A stretch of 64,000 bases of DNA from Ichthyophis bannanicus (GCA_033557465.1 CM066037.1:200817156-200881155); one strand, 5' to 3'; positions 32,646 to 45,529 are shown, counted from the first letter of the stretch. Made by a program: numbers and translations. The notes: generated from the letters alone by a model not told the origin.

Positions 32646-33105
32646 TCTTTTGCCTCTGACCCTCGCTGTCTCTTTACAACTGTCAATTCTCTCCTCTAAG
32701 TGCCTCTGCCTCTGACCCCTCCTTCCCTTTCAGCCCAGACCTTGGCTGACTACTTCCATGACAAAGTCCACAGCATTACTCCTGAGTTCCCTCTGGGGTC
32801 ATCTTCATCCAACTTTCCTCCTCTTCACACCCAAATCCTTTCCTCAATTTCTGTCACCCTCTCCTCCTTTTCTAAGATCACTGAGGAAGAAACCACACAT
32901 CTTCTTTCCTCCTCTAAACTTACCACCTGCTCCTCTGATCCCATTCCCATTCATCTAGTAAACTCCATCTCCTCCACTCTTGTCCCTTCCATCTGTCATA
33001 TCCTCAACCAAATGCAATTGTCCCTGCAGCCTTCAAGCATGCTGTGGTTACACTTCTCCTCAAGAAACCATCCTTTGATCTTACTTATAAGATCTTACTA
33101 ATGAG
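32646..33105 (+). pseudogene. L2-like LINE, ORF2 linker region
   Basis: Plus-strand frame 32700-33101 shows the L2-clade linker: PLPLTPPSLSAQTLADYFHD, then KITEEETTHLLSSSKLTTC and SDPIPIHLV. A CR1-like end then interrupts it, and the reverse transcriptase continues from about 33428. Confidence 0.75.
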
Positions 33106-33427
33106 ACTAATAAGAAAAAATATTTTTTCACTCAATGTGTAATCAAACTCTGGAATTTGATACTGTAGGATATAGTAAAAGCTGTTAGTGTAGCTGGGTT
33201 TGAAAAAGGTTTGGACAAGTTCCTGTAGGAAAGGTCCATAAACCATTATTAAAAGGGACCCAGGATATCACCGCTTGACCCAATACGAGCATTGTGGAAC
33301 CTGTGTCTTTTGGGGGAATTGCTAGGTACTTATGACCTAGATTGGCCACTGGTGGAAACAGGATACTGGGCTTGATGGACCTTGGTCTGACCCAGTATGG
33401 CACATCTTATGTTCTTATGTTCTTACC
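33106..33427 (+). repeat. Nested CR1-like 3' end within the L2-like LINE
   Basis: A 5'-truncated copy starts at aatgagactaataagaaaaa (the NKRKYFFTQ block) and runs through ccataaaccattatt, ggatactgggcttgatgg and ends with ttatgttcttatgttctta. L2-like sequence flanks it on both sides. Confidence 0.9.
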
Positions 33428-34870
33428 TGTTCTTCTAATTATCAACCCATCTCTCTCCTCCCCTTAATTTCTAAACTACTTGAATGTACAGTTCACTGCT
33501 TCTGTCTTGACTTTCTCTCCTCTGTCCCTTTTGGATCCACTGCAATCTGTCTTTCACCCTGTACATTCTACTGAGACAGTTCTTGCCAAAGTCTCCAAAG
33601 ACTTGTTCCTCTACAAATCCAAGGGTTTTTACTCAATCCTCATCCTTCATGACCTTTCTGCTGCTTTTGCCACTGTCAATCAGCACCGTCTCCTCGATAC
33701 CCTGTCCTCGCTTGGATTTAGTGGTTCTGTCCTGTCTTGGTTTTCTTCCTGTCTTTCCCACTGCACTTCTAGTGTATGGTCTGGTGGATCCTCCTCTACT
33801 GCTATTCTGCTCTCAGTTGGTGTACCTCAGGGCTCTGTTGTTGGACTTCTCCTTCTCTTTCTGTACTCAGTCCCTTTGTGCCTCATCTTCTCCTATGGTT
33901 TTCAGAACCATCTCTACGCTGATGACCCCAAGATCTACCTCTCTGCACCTGAAATCTCTTCAGGCATCCAGGACCAGATCTCTGTCTTCTTATCTGACAT
34001 TAGTACCTGGATGTCTCACCACCATCTGAAACTGGACATGGCCAAAAGTGAGCTCATTATCTTTCCCCTTAAGTCCAATGCCCCCTTTCCTCCTTTCTCT
34101 ACAGTATTTCTGTAGGTAACACTCTACTTCTCCCTGTTTCCTTGGTTCACAACCTTGGGGTCATCTTTGACTCCTCCCTCTCCTTCCCTACACAGATCCA
34201 ACAGATAGCTAAAATCTGCCGTTTCTTTCTCTCCCATGTAGACTATTGCAACCTCTTCGCTGATCTTCCTCTGAATTATCTCTCTCCACTTCAATCTGTT
34301 CAAAACTCAGCTACACGGTAATCTTCTGCCAGTGTCGCTATGCTCATGTCACCCCTCTTCTCAAGTCATTTCATTGGCTCCTAATCCATTTCCACATCCA
34401 GTTCAAACTTCTACTACTGACCTATAAGTGCCTTCATTCAGCTGCTCCTATCTACCTTTCCTCTCTTATCTCCCCCTACACCCCTTCTCGGGATCTTTGC
34501 TCTTCTGTCAGATCCCTTCTATCTGAGCCTTTCTATTCCACTGCCAACTTCAGACGTTGATCTTTCTACTTTGCTGTTCCTCATGCCTAGAAAAAACTAC
34601 TTGAGTAAGTACATCAGGCTCCATCTGTGGCCCTGTTCAAATCCAGGCTAAAAACTCACTTCTTTGAGACTGCTTTTGGATCTTGATCCCCTTAGTCTCC
34701 TGTTCATCTCCTATATGTTTCTTTACCATTCCCCTAGATATATCCTAATCCCCACTTGTGTGTCATCTGTCTTGATTAGACTGTAAGCTCTTAGGAGAAG
34801 GGACGATCTCTCACATATCTCTGTACAGTGTTGTGAATGCCTTGTAGTGCTATACAAATGATTAGTAGTA
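33428..34870 (+). pseudogene. L2-like LINE, reverse transcriptase and 3' end
   Basis: The frame at 33480-34115 encodes ILHDLSAAFATVNQHRLLDT (motif A), VGVPQGSVVGLLLLFLYS, and NHLYADDPKIYLS (YADD retained). Later parts are frameshifted but show the HWLP- and FETAF-type L2 C-terminus (tttcattggctcctaatc near 34365, ttctttgagactgcttttgg near 34660). The 3' end reads ctgtaagctcttaggag ... gtgctatacaaatgat with a short (agt)n tail at 34861-34880, a typical L2-style ending. Confidence 0.8.
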
Positions 34871-35525
34871 GTAGTAGTAAAGTGGCCAAACAGTTAGAAA
34901 AGATGACAGCAAAATCCAGAGGGATTCTTGTGTGCATAGGGAGAGGAATGGCCAGCAGGAGAAAGGAAATCATAGTGCCCTTGTACAAGTCTCTAGTGAG
35001 ACCTCATTTGTACAATTCTGGAAACCACACCTTCACAAGGATATAAATAGAATGGAGTCGGTGCAGAAGGCAACTATCAAATTGGTTAGTGGTTTTCATC
35101 AGAATGCACATGGGGATAGACTTAAATATCTCAAAATATATACTTTAGAGGAGAGATGAGAGAGGGGAGATATGAAAAACAAAGCAAAACATTTAAATAG
35201 CTCCATGGTATAGATGCACAGGAGGTGACTCTCTCCCAGTTGAAAGGAAGGCTCTGGAACAAGGGATCATAGAATGAAAGTGAAAAGGGATAGACTCAGG
35301 AATAATCTGAGGAAATATTGATTTATGGAAAGGGTGGTGTATATGTGGAACAGCCTCTCAGTGGGGGTGGCGAAGATGAGAACTGCATGTGAATTAAAGA
35401 AAACATGGGAGAAGCACAGAGTACCTCTGAGGGAGAGGAAGGAATTGTAGAACTGAATGGTTCTTATGGATGGGCAGACTGGATAGGTCTTTATCTGCCA
35501 TCATTGTCTATGTTTTAATGTTATT
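34871..35525 (+). pseudogene. CR1-like LINE, C-terminal and 3' end fragment
   Basis: Plus-strand pieces include MASRRKEIIVPLYKSLVRPH (34930-35010), INRMESVQKATIKLVSG and, after frameshifts, a block like the FTERVVDVWNSL segment near 35325. It ends with the gggcagactggataggtc ... tctatgttttaatg tail. It follows directly on the L2 tail. Confidence 0.75.
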
Positions 35526-37768
35526 GGATATAGCAGCAAAATAGCTATAGAAACCAGAGATCTACTATATTTATGCTAACATTTTATGAAGTAGCTTTGG
35601 GTGAAGACACCATAGGACACCTTACCTGCTCCCCGTGATGACAGGCAACCCCAGTTAGAATATACCAGCTCCCCAAAAAATGAAGCCTCACTTGCCCTTG
35701 GGATCCCACACGAGCTCCCCAGGTCTGTAGAATGCCTCATCCACTGGTATGGGGCCAGGGGAAAAGAACTCTGAGCAGGGAGTTACAACCAAGGAAGTCC
35801 ATGCTCAGTGACAGAAAAGTAGGCACCCTCTCATCAGCCACTAGGCCTTAGACATGTCCTCCTATGGTCAGGGTGAGGGTTCATAGCCCCCAGGAGCAGA
35901 GGCTATCGCAAGGGCATTGCTTCCCTGGTGCACATATGTACCGCTACATGATCCCCCATGCAAGGGAAGCAATGGTTGGACTATGCAGTGATGTGCCAGG
36001 TTTTCCATTCCCCATTGTGCGCATCTCCTTATTTGACTGCCCCATCCTATAAGTGTCTTCAACTGTCTCCAGCCCTATTTTGTAGTTCAGCTGAGCCCAA
36101 GGCCTAACTTCCAACCTATCTCCAGCATTGGCTGTCCACCCATTTGTGACTGTCCTGACATGTCCTTCCCAACCAATCCCCATATGGAGAGGTGGAGGGG
36201 TGGGTACCCTATTGGCTGCTGCTGCTGTAGCAGGCCCACTCCCCTAGCCATATGTTTGCCACTCAGGCTTCTGCATGTATCTGCGCTGCTACAGAGATCT
36301 TTGTGCAAGTGCCTACTTTGACAGCATAGTTGGGAAACATTCCTTTGCCCTGAAGGTATTTGTATGGCCACCCTTCCTGCAAGGCTCTGCTTCAGATACA
36401 GGATAATGAGGTTATGTTGGCGTCAGGATCTATGGTGTGCTCCCCAGGGGCCATTGCCCTAGACAACTGCCTAGTTGTCCCCAATATGGTCCCTGTGCCT
36501 CTGGATATGTTGGGGCGGGGGGGGGGGGGTTCCAGGGCATTGTCCTGGGTGGGCAACGTGCCCATACCATGTCTTGGCATCATGCTGGCACAGTGGATGC
36601 ACCTACAGCCTAATAGGAGGCAGGCAGTAGTTGCACCATTAGCGGCTGGTTTTGCAGCCTTGCAGCACCACTAGCACAGTTGTGCTAGCTGTTCGCAGCT
36701 GTCATCATCATCATCTTAATTCCGCCCTAACCCCAACTATCCTCTCACTGCTTCAATAGCATGGCAGATTTAGCATGGGAGTTATCGCCATATGCTCCTC
36801 ACTGCCATGTGGCCAAAACACAAGTTAGCCTCATGCTAACCTTGCGCTCCCAGCTACTGCGCTTCAGTAAACAGGCCCCTTAATCTTTCCAGCTGCTACT
36901 TTAAGTTTTTTCTTAATCATGTGGAAAGCTCTAGCTATAAAACTTCAAGCCTAATTAAGTTGTTTTTTCTGATGTATTTATTGGTTTGAAAAACCACTGT
37001 ACAGTAGGCATTAGGAATATGCTTTTGTTTCAAAAAGGTTTCATATAGTTTTTCACCCACTAGGGACCAGTACCCTGAGATGGGTGTCATTTTGGACTGG
37101 CAATTGCTGCTGCTCTCACTAGACTCAAGAGACCTTGGTATGGCTGGAGATGGGATTGGGGGGGGGGGGGCGGGTAGGGGAGTGTTGGGGTCACGGGGTG
37201 TCTTTATGTTGTGGGAGGGTCAGGTGGGGGGTTCTTGATGTGGGGATGAGATGCCTTGGGGAGATCAGGTGGGATCAGATATCTTAAGGGGGATTTGGGG
37301 AGGATTAGATGTAAGAAAGACTGGGGAATCAAATGCCTTGGGTGGGTAGGTGGGGGGTATCAGATGTCACAGGGGGTGATTGGGGGGATATCCCTATCGG
37401 GGGGTTGATGGCTTGGCATGTTCATTGAGAACAGAGCAGCAATTTTTAAAATCTGCTCCCAGGCTCATGTGTGAGTGCTTGTATGGGGTCTTTTCTCCCA
37501 CATGCAGCTTTTGATAATTGCTGCTCCTGCTGGATGTGAGGAGCCATCAACATGCAGCCCTGCACCTTTTTTACAAGAAGCTCCATGTTTGGCAGAGCCT
37601 CTTGTGAAACATCTTATCTAAAATTTGCCTGTTAGTGTGGGCAAAATCAATTTAATGCACATAGCTCTATGAACTGATATACATACAATCGACCTGCATA
37701 CACTAGAAAGTTCCTACAAGTGTTAAAACATTTTTTATTAAATGAAATGAGGGCAAGGTGACCTATGA
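35526..37768. other. Unassigned stretch with a decayed Harbinger-type right end and a G-rich tract
   Basis: No gene is recognised. At 36864-36879 the sequence cagtaaacaggcccc followed by TTA resembles the right end of the Harbinger family of this window, so some of 35.5-36.9 kb may be an old member whose left end is lost. Runs of G occur at about 36519-36530. 37140-37420 is a G-rich imperfect repeat (listed separately). Confidence 0.4.
37140..37420 (+). repeat. G-rich imperfect minisatellite-like tract
   Basis: Runs of G (including one of twelve near 37159) alternate with recurring short blocks such as atcagatgtc, aggtgggatcaga and tgccttggg. There is no strict period. The plus strand could form G-quadruplexes. 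Confidence 0.5.
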
Positions 37769-38035
37769 GGGAGGAGTGGCCTAGTGGTTGGGGCAGTAGC
37801 CTCACTCCAGCAGGAGCTGGGTTCAAGTCCCACTGGGGAACAGCAGCCTTGGGCTGGATGGACTGGGGTATCAGTCCCACTGATGCTCCTTGTGGCCTTG
37901 GGCAAGCCACTTAACCCTTTGTAGCCTCAGATACAAGCTTAGATTGCAAGCCCTTGGGGACAGGGGCATACATACAGTACCTTACCAACCTAGCTGCTAT
38001 AGGCAGTATATCAAGTAAATAAGCTACATATGAAT
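37769..38035 (+). repeat. tRNA-derived SINE with MIR-like core
   Basis: It starts gggaggagtggcctagtgg (box A), has box B gggttcaagtcccac, then the core cttgggcaagccacttaacc and a 3' region ending gtatatcaagtaaataagc. The head is nearly the same as that of the SINE at 13310-13596, whose 3' end differs. Confidence 0.85.
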
Positions 38036-38139
38036 GGGTGAAATAAACACTCAATAGTCTAGAAAACTTCTCAAAACAGACTAAGTATTTTGGTCATGTA
38101 TATCCCTGCTTCCCACTATGCCACTTCTCCATTGCTCCC

Positions 38140-38345
38140 TCACTGAATTCCCCAGCATGCCTTTCTTATGCTACTGCTTCGATTCCAAGCACCTCCTGCT
38201 GGAATCGTGTTCCCAATATCTACCATCTTCTCTAGGGAAAAGTATTTCCTTACATTTCTTTTCAGTTGCTTTTTCTTCAGCTTTATAGAATAGCATATTA
38301 TTTCTGAGCTTTTCATTCTAGTTGGATGTGCATTCATTGACATGC
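38140..38345 (-). pseudogene. CR1-like LINE C-terminal fragment
   Basis: The minus-strand frame 38343-38140 contains KRNVRKYFSLEKMVDIGNTI, the usual CR1-like C-terminal block. The rest is missing on both sides. Confidence 0.65.
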
Positions 38346-38559
38346 ATTCAATTTATTAAGACATCTTACAAAAAAGTCTGCATGAAATCAATTTATTGCA
38401 CATTAACCTGTGAATTAGTGCATGCAAAGTCAATTTCTATAAATTACTAAGTTTTAATGTGTGTTAAAAAATCTTTATTAACATGACTATGTGAAATGAA
38501 CTGAAAAAGAAAATCTACAAAAATGGGGCATGGGGGGAGCCAAATTTTGTCTGTGTATG

Positions 38560-39100
38560 TCCCTACTAGATAAAGCGAAGTATTTTCAGCCTAAATTCAG
38601 TATCATTAAAACTGAGCTCTCAAATTTCCTTATCGTGTAGAATAGCAATTGCTAGGTTAAATAAGAACAGTGACAAGGGACAGCCTTGCCTGGATTTCTC
38701 ACTAAGAATTCACCAACGATCTGTGTGTGTATGTGTGTGTGTAGATATATACATATATATATATATGTGTGTATATACATATATATATATATATATGTGT
38801 ACGTTATATATATATATATATATATGTATGCATATACACACACAGCATATATCATACAAATCATTTTCCTAAATCCATTCCAAAATGTGAATTAAAATGC
38901 ATTCCAAAATGTGAATTAAGTAGTCCCACATCACGAAATCAAAACCCTTTTTGACATCTAGTGAAATAGCTATATTCTATCCATATGTCTTCATGCAATA
39001 TACAGTAATCTTCCAGTGCTGATGAATAATTTCCTTTTAAAGCACCTGATTGTTTCCTAGGAATGAATCATCCCAGGATTTTGCCTAGAGATCTATGGCC
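38560..39100 (-). pseudogene. L1-like LINE reverse transcriptase fragment
   Basis: On the minus strand, sequence near 38960-38895 encodes ISLDVKKGFDFVMWDYL, the L1-clade motif A region. 38700-38620 gives RQGCPLSLFLFNLAIAIL, the motif B region. Between them lies an expanded TA/TG microsatellite that destroys the frame. The order agrees with minus-strand orientation. Only a few hundred bases survive. Confidence 0.7.
38722..38852. repeat. TG/TA microsatellite
   Basis: Alternating (tg)n and (ta)n runs with scattered c bases fill about 130 bp. Open frames seen here on both strands are artefacts of the repeat. Confidence 0.95.
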
Positions 39101-39367
39101 TAAAACATAGGGTTATACATGGAAAGGTTTTCATTTCGTTCATTCATTTACAGTCGTGGTCAACATTATTGACACCTTTGCATTTTAGGTATGTTGTGTA
39201 GAATATCTTGAGAAATAATTGGAAATAGTCCAGCTGTATTTCATCATAATATTTTAATAGAATGTTCAAAGGTATAAAACAAAAAAAGATGTCTGTGAAA
39301 ATTAGACATAGTAATTTCTGAGTAAAAAGATGAAATATGACCAGGACAGGATTAATGGCACCCTTCA

Positions 39368-39710
39368 CTAATATTTAGTTACACAACCCTTGGCAATGAT
39401 GACAGCCTTCAAATGTTTCTTGTAGACATTTATGAGTTTAGTACATCTGTCTGCTGGTAGTTTCTCTAACTCTTCAAATGTGATTTGCTCAGGCTCATGA
39501 ATGTTTCCAGGATTCCTTTTACCAATGGCAGATTTCAGCTCTTTCCAAAGGCTCTCGATTGGATTGAGATCAGGACTCATTTTTGGCCAGTTTAAAACAG
39601 TCCATTTGTTCCTTTTTAACCATTCTTTTGTACTTTAGCATGTATGTTTTGGGTCATAGTCCTGCTGGAGGATCCATGACCTTTCACCAAGACCTAGCTT
39701 TCTGACACTA
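39368..39710 (-). pseudogene. Tc1-like DD34E transposase, C-terminal fragment
   Basis: The minus strand encodes LQQDYDPKHTC (second catalytic Asp region), a stop, WLKRNKWTVLNWP and then MSPDLNPIESLWKELK, where the Glu is the third catalytic residue. It ends KAVIIAKGCVTKY and a stop at 39368. The upstream part is cut off by the Harbinger-type end at 39711. Tc1 transposases move elements by cut-and-paste into TA sites. This one is inactive. Confidence 0.85.
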
Positions 39711-40914
39711 GGGAGTATGTTTACTAAAGGGCGCTATTTGCGCTGCTGTCACGTTATCACATGATAAGGCACCTTATCACGCGATAATGGTGCTTTACCA
39801 GGCGATAAGGTACCTTATCGCGCGTTAACGCGCGCAGCGGCACAAACGAGCGCTGAAGGTGGAGAAAGGCTCCCGGAGGGCGGAGGAAGGCTCCCCAGGG
39901 GCGGAGAGAGAGGGTCAATGGGCAGAGAATGGGAGGGGAGAGGCTCCCTGCACACTAGCGCTGTGAAATCCGAGGCTGAAAACTAACGCCAGTGAAACCC
40001 TGGCGTTAGAGCTGATTTAAAGGGAAAAGAAACCATTTCCGTCAGCAATGTACAGCAAAACCAGGGAAACCAACAAAAAGTGATAAGTGTGATACATGTG
40101 CAAGGAACAAAAGGGCAAATAAACAGTGAAAATGTACAGAAGAAAATGTAAAAAAAAAAATAACCAAGCTGGAAAATAGTGATATCAATGGGAAACATAA
40201 AAAAACACTCCCAAGAAAGCTCCAAAAAAAAGATATGAATTTTGGAAGGGTCTATGCTCCGTCCCCATACAAGGTGAATGAGCCCACAGTGAAATTGCGG
40301 TGAGCAGGGTTTTCCTCTCCATTGGACAGGTTTCCTATGGCATGCACATGTTCCGCAACAGCAGGGCAGGCATGTCGGAATGGGCAACTGGACAGATGCT
40401 GGAAAAGGGGACACAGAGAGCTGCAGGCGGCACATGCAGTGGTGCAGCTGGGCCACAGTGCGGACTAGGGTGATGCCTAGCTGGCCCATAGGAATGCTGA
40501 AACAGTAGAGCAGCCAGACAGCAACTGCTGAGGGCCCAACATGGGCATGAGTGTGCTTCCCACAGTGTCACAGAGGATACTACTCAGCAGGTACCCCCAA
40601 TGGCACGGAACATTGGCAAGCGGTGCTGGGGGGAAGCGTGGACAGCTATGCAGGCACCCATACCCCAGAACCCGCACCATAGGCAGCCGCCTACCCACAC
40701 ACTGGATGACCTGAGACTGCGCACCACCAGCACCACCAGCAGAAGGGCATGTCAGCATGGTGGCAGAGGGGTACTGGTGGTGGAGGGGGCAGTGGCAGCT
40801 GCCCAGAGCAGACCATGGCCTAGCCCTATTTAGGTGGGTGCCGTGCGCTGCAACAGACAGGCTCTTTCTGAAAAACAGTCATGGTATCTCCAGGGAATGT
40901 GCAATCTCTGTGGC

Positions 40915-41000
40915 AAGAAGGTGGTGCAGTGAACACAGCCAGTGTGTTCAGGAGCCGAAGGTCACAGGTTCAAGTCCCAGCTGTGGTTTCTGCCAACCCA
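40915..41000 (+). repeat. tRNA-like module in element 2
   Basis: It has box-A-like aaggtggtgcagtgaac and box-B-like caggttcaagtcccag, and is the counterpart of 24331-24420 in the giant element (inverted) and of 51398-51480. Confidence 0.5.
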
Positions 41001-41126
41001 GTCCCCATACTTTACCCACTACTAAAACATGGTAATACAGACAGAACCTTTATTGCAGTTAACAGAAACATGCCCAATATGCCTACATTTGACCCTACAG
41101 AGCACAGACACCATAAACATGCACAT

Positions 41127-41338
41127 TACCTATGGCAGTCTCCCAAATGCAGTCCTGGAGGGCCAAACATCATTCAGGTTCCATGCTGCCTCTAATAAAC
41201 ATGGCTGTGCTGCATGTCTATGTACCTCCCCCATGGTATTCAGATGTATCTCATGCATATTCTTTAGGGACAGCATGAAAACCTGAACAGTGTTTGGCCC
41301 ACCAGGACTGGAGTTGGGAACCTCTGCCGTAAAGCAGC
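41127..41338. repeat. hAT-like MITE in element 2
   Basis: The arms ggcagtctcccaaatgcagt ... and ... gttgggaacctctgcc are imperfect inverted repeats of about 55 bp. It is the inverted homologue of 23990-24195 and is also related to 51057-51262. Confidence 0.55.
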
Positions 41339-44300
41339 AGCCAACAGGGACAGACACACCCACACCCACAGGCTCCATTAGCCAATGCCTCCTGGAGAGG
41401 CAGGATGTTGGGTCCTGTGTGCATCTCCCAATACTAGCACTTGCATACCTTAGCAATGCCACCCTAAACCTGGGAATACAGTACACACCTATCTAACGGT
41501 TGCTATGATTACTGGCAGATAGCAATTCCTAAGTTAAGCACAATTTGCTGATTGAGCTGCATCATAGCAACCTTTCTGATGTCTGTGGAGTGTGCTTCAA
41601 GTCTGGTGGCTGACAGTGTTTACCACCCTCGGGAGTGACCCTAACAGTATTGCATACCATAGCCATGCCTGCATTGTGCCCAGGACTGGTGCAGTGGCCA
41701 GGGCTGCCAAGAACCTCTATATTTGCACAATGCTGGCATAGGTGTGGGAGCGTATGTTTTTCTATCCAGTGTGTGGTGTCTGCCAACATTCCTCAGCCCA
41801 CACTGTTGCCAGTGTAAGCCTGACAATGTGCATAATGAGGAACAAGGTACCATGGGTATGGCCTGGACAGGGTGGCCTGGCCCGGATGCATCTGCACAGG
41901 GCATAGGGCAATGGCTCGGACATTGTAGTGCCCGACAACCACCTGCACGGACAGCGTGGCCACAGCATGTCCTGCTGGGAAGTCACTCTCACTCTGACTG
42001 AGCAGTGACCACAGCATGGCTGGGTTCCCCCATAGTGCTGTATAGTATTTTTTTCATGTGATATTTATGGGTTCCCTTTTGGGGCCCAATCACTGACTTA
42101 TCTGCTTGTTGTGTATGCTGACATCCCAGTTCTGGGTACATGCATCTCCTCCAGGAACATGCACTATGGACTAGCTAGCAGATGGTCTGCAGTTAGTATG
42201 TGTCTGGCTGGAGCACCTTGCAGGATGCAGTGGCTGGAGAATGTCAGATAGTGGTGGGGGGCAGCTGAGCATTTTGAGTCTGTCTACTCTGCCTTATGGA
42301 TGTTTACAGATCTGCCCTGTAGGGTGTCTGTTCCCCAGCAGGACTGGGGTTGATGGTCCCCTCTACTGCCACCATTGCAGGGAGGTAGAATGTGGATCTG
42401 TTGGTGGGAGATCCTGTTTCCCACCCTGAGCCACGGAGGGAGGGTGGGTAGGTTGGTTGGTGGTACATAATCCGCCTATGGGTCCAAACACCCCACCCCT
42501 CCCCTCCCCTCCCCTCCCCAGTGTGTCAAATATATGTGCATATATAGTTCAAAGCCATTTCACTGGCCACTTTTTTAGGAAATATTGGACATTAAGGGGT
42601 TGAACTGCAATGATGCCAATATTGATGACCACAACTTTAATTTGCCTTTTTCCCCCAGTTTTTAAATTTGTTTTTTTAAGTTTTATGCTTGAATATATTT
42701 TTTACATTTTTATGCCATAAAAATTAAAACAAATAAGAAATGAATGTACACCTTATGAAAACTCATGCCAGAGCTTCCCAAATCTGCCCGTTGACATGTA
42801 GTCAGATTTGGGGGTATGTTTACTAATGGGTGTTAAGAGAGCAAGTGTGCTGTTATCGCCTGTTATCGGCACCCTAGCCCCTTAGGGCTGTGAAAAAGCT
42901 GCATTAATGGGTGTTAAAGGTTCCTGTAGCATTAAGGGTGCAGTAGGCGGAGAGTGGGCATTAATGGAGTGGAGACTGGGCGTTAATAGCAGGTGATCCC
43001 TTAACTCCTGTTGTGCAACATGTGTAAAAGTCTTTTAATGCTGGGAATCCTAATGCCAAGTAAAACTTCGCGGAAAGGGTGTATTTTTGTGGGGAGAGAG
43101 CCAATTTACTGTCTGCAATGTGATCCACACACAGGGGAGCCCTAGACAGTGCTAGTTGTGCTCCATTAGCAGCAGCAGCATACTGCCCAACTATGAAAGG
43201 ACACTATGTTGATGGTGCTAATGGGGCAAAGGAGGCAGCACATGAGTAATTCAGTGGGTGTTGCTGGTGCACAAAGCAGACCAGGTAGCTCCTCAGGTGG
43301 CACATCTGTAATGTCTGTCCTGATCACACAGTGACAGTGGTGGCACACAGATATGCTGCTGCTGCGGAAAAGTGATGTGCCACATGGGGCGGACCAAGGG
43401 TTCCTTGCATCCTAGGCAGAAATCCTGCCCATCCCCTTCCTCGCAGCTGTGGAGGAAGCGGCTGATAGTGCCAGCAGCTGTAGCACCACAGGGAGCTACT
43501 AAATGCAGGCGCCTGGGGAAATACCACAACTGCTGATGTCCGTCTCTCCCGAGATGTATCAGTGGCAGGTGGGGATGAGGTCCCAGCAGTGGTGATTGGT
43601 GGGAGGAGGCGGCACAGTCTTCAATGCATGCCTCTACCCTCCCCCATCCAGATCTGGCTCCCTAGGAGTCTATCAAAGCCGCACGGTGGATGGTCCGGAA
43701 CTGCACACCATCACTCCTGACAGCAAGCTGTCATATTAGCATGGTTTGGGGGGTGTTGGCAGCGGGTGCAGTAGCCCCTGGATGCAGCAGACAAAAGCCA
43801 TGTCCTGGCCCTGTGTATCCTGCACATCGCAACATTTGCCAAGGTCTGCCTGATGGGGAACATTTCAGCGCCAGGAACAGCAGAGACATGCTGAGCCCAC
43901 CCCACTGAGGCTGGACTTAGCATGACACGTGCCCACATCCCCAGTGGAGGGGGACAAGAGCAGCAAGATGTGCACAGCTGCACAGGTGCAATATCAGTGA
44001 GGCCACCTGCAGCACTGAACCGGTGGATGGTCCGACAATGGGAGGGAGGGATGGAGTGGGTGACAAATCACCCACTCTGACCATTGGCCAGTGCCACTGG
44101 TCTAGGGGACCATGTGGATCACTTGGCCCATGTATCAGCCATAGGAAGACCCCTACACAGGCTCACATTCACCCCATCAATGACCACAGCTCCACACAGG
44201 GAGTGTTGAATCCATATAGTAGCTCTGTGGCTCAACACACAAAGCCAGTGTGTATATGAGCAGAGGTTCAAGACCTGGATGCAGAACATGTATTGCTTTT

Positions 44301-44401
44301 CCCCGAGGTAAAATATACATTAACAATGCTTGAACTGATATGGAGACCAAAGTGGCAGGCAGGAATGCCAACCATCCCTACTTTTGCACAGCACAGCGAT
44401 G

Positions 44402-44414
44402 TGAGAGTGTGAGT

Positions 44415-44453
<39 letters not shown>

Positions 44454-44472
44454 TGTGTGTCTCTCTCTCTCC
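44402..44472. repeat. (TG)n/(TC)n microsatellite
   Basis: gtgagtgtgtgagtgtgtg grades into a long (gt)n run and ends in ctctctctctcc. Confidence 0.95.
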
Positions 44473-45529
44473 AGAGTTCTGTGGCCTTCTGCATTGCACT
44501 GTGCCTCGCATTGCCTAGGTTGATTCCATTGTTAGTCTGCAATTTTGCATGATGAGGAGCAGAGGATTGTGGGTATGGCCTTGAACAGAGCGGTTTGCCT
44601 GAGGTGTGCCTGCATCGGAGATAGGGTCAATGGCTAAGTCTTCATAATGCCCATCGGGTATGTGCATGGACTGGGTGGCCACAGCATGTAATGATGAGAG
44701 GACACTCTCACTCTGACTGAGCAGTGACCATGGCATGACTATGTATCCATGTAGTGCTATACAGTATCTGGTTCCAGTAATGTGGGTGCAATCTTGGTCC
44801 TGGGAGCCTAATTACTGAACCAAATGCTGGGTGTACATGTGTTGTGTGCATGGCTGAAACACCCTAGTGGTAAGTAGCAGGTCCAGTCTGACTGCTTGCT
44901 GTGGTGGATTGTTAGTCCTAGATGTTGGGGACAGCAGATTTTCCTGGTTTACTCCCTGTGGTCATGGTAGAACCAGCAGGATTGTAGCAAACGTCACATG
45001 CAAGCCTAGAAGCCCACACTGTAGATAGCATCAGCTGTTTAACCCTGGGCACTGACATGCCCTGTTCTAGGAGGGTCCCTGTCCAACAGGGGCAGGACAC
45101 AGGGCCCAGATGTGACTGGAGCTACCAACATGCTGCAATTGTGCAGGGTATAGGGTGACTAGCAGACAATACCTTCCACTTGTTGTCAGTGATGTGTATC
45201 TGCAGCACGGCCGACAGAGACCAACCTAGTGGTGCATGTTCTGGGGACCAGGTGCTGGGTGCCCATTCTCACCCTTAGGATGACACTGAAACTGTGCAGT
45301 AGCATGGTTTGTAGCTGTTATGTGCTTGTAGCACACACTACCAGTGCTTCTTAAGGAGCTGATGTGATGGATCAGTGCAGTCTCCATTTGGTGATCAGAT
45401 GCAGACTGCTGTTTTGCCTGTGCAGTGCCTCATGGGTATTGGAGGGGCTAACTTATACCGGACTACACAGCAGACAGTTTAGGCAGAGACCTGCAGGCCC
45501 TTTGAATCCAGACAAGTCAAGTGGTATGG

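Larger units (their letters stand above)
39711..42525 (+). mobile_element. Harbinger-family element 2 (inverted relative to the giant, one end lost)
   Basis: It starts gggagtatgtttactaaa and continues with the same subterminal landmarks as the giant's right end read backwards: CG-rich gttaacgcgcg, gggtcaatgggc, gaaaccatttcc and tcagcaatgtacagc. It then shows the tRNA-like module, the hAT-like MITE and the tgactgagcagtgacc block (near 42000). No transposase or SANT sequence is seen. The far end is missing: the sequence changes to Tc1 terminal sequence at about 42525 through a ccccctcccct-rich tract. Confidence 0.75.
39151..42637 (-). mobile_element. Tc1-like transposon, interrupted and internally deleted
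   Basis: The end cagtcgtggtcaacattatt (39151) is matched, reversed and with some divergence, by ccaatattgatgaccacaac (to about 42637). TA flanks both ends (39149-39150 and 42638-42639), the expected Tc1/mariner duplication. The right terminal part is about 42530-42637. The transposase C-terminus (39368-39700) sits at the left end. The N-terminal part is missing, and a Harbinger-family element occupies 39711-~42525. Confidence 0.8.

Noticed and set aside
38652..38895. Frames with long Tyr-Ile runs
   Set aside because: Translation of a TA/TG microsatellite.
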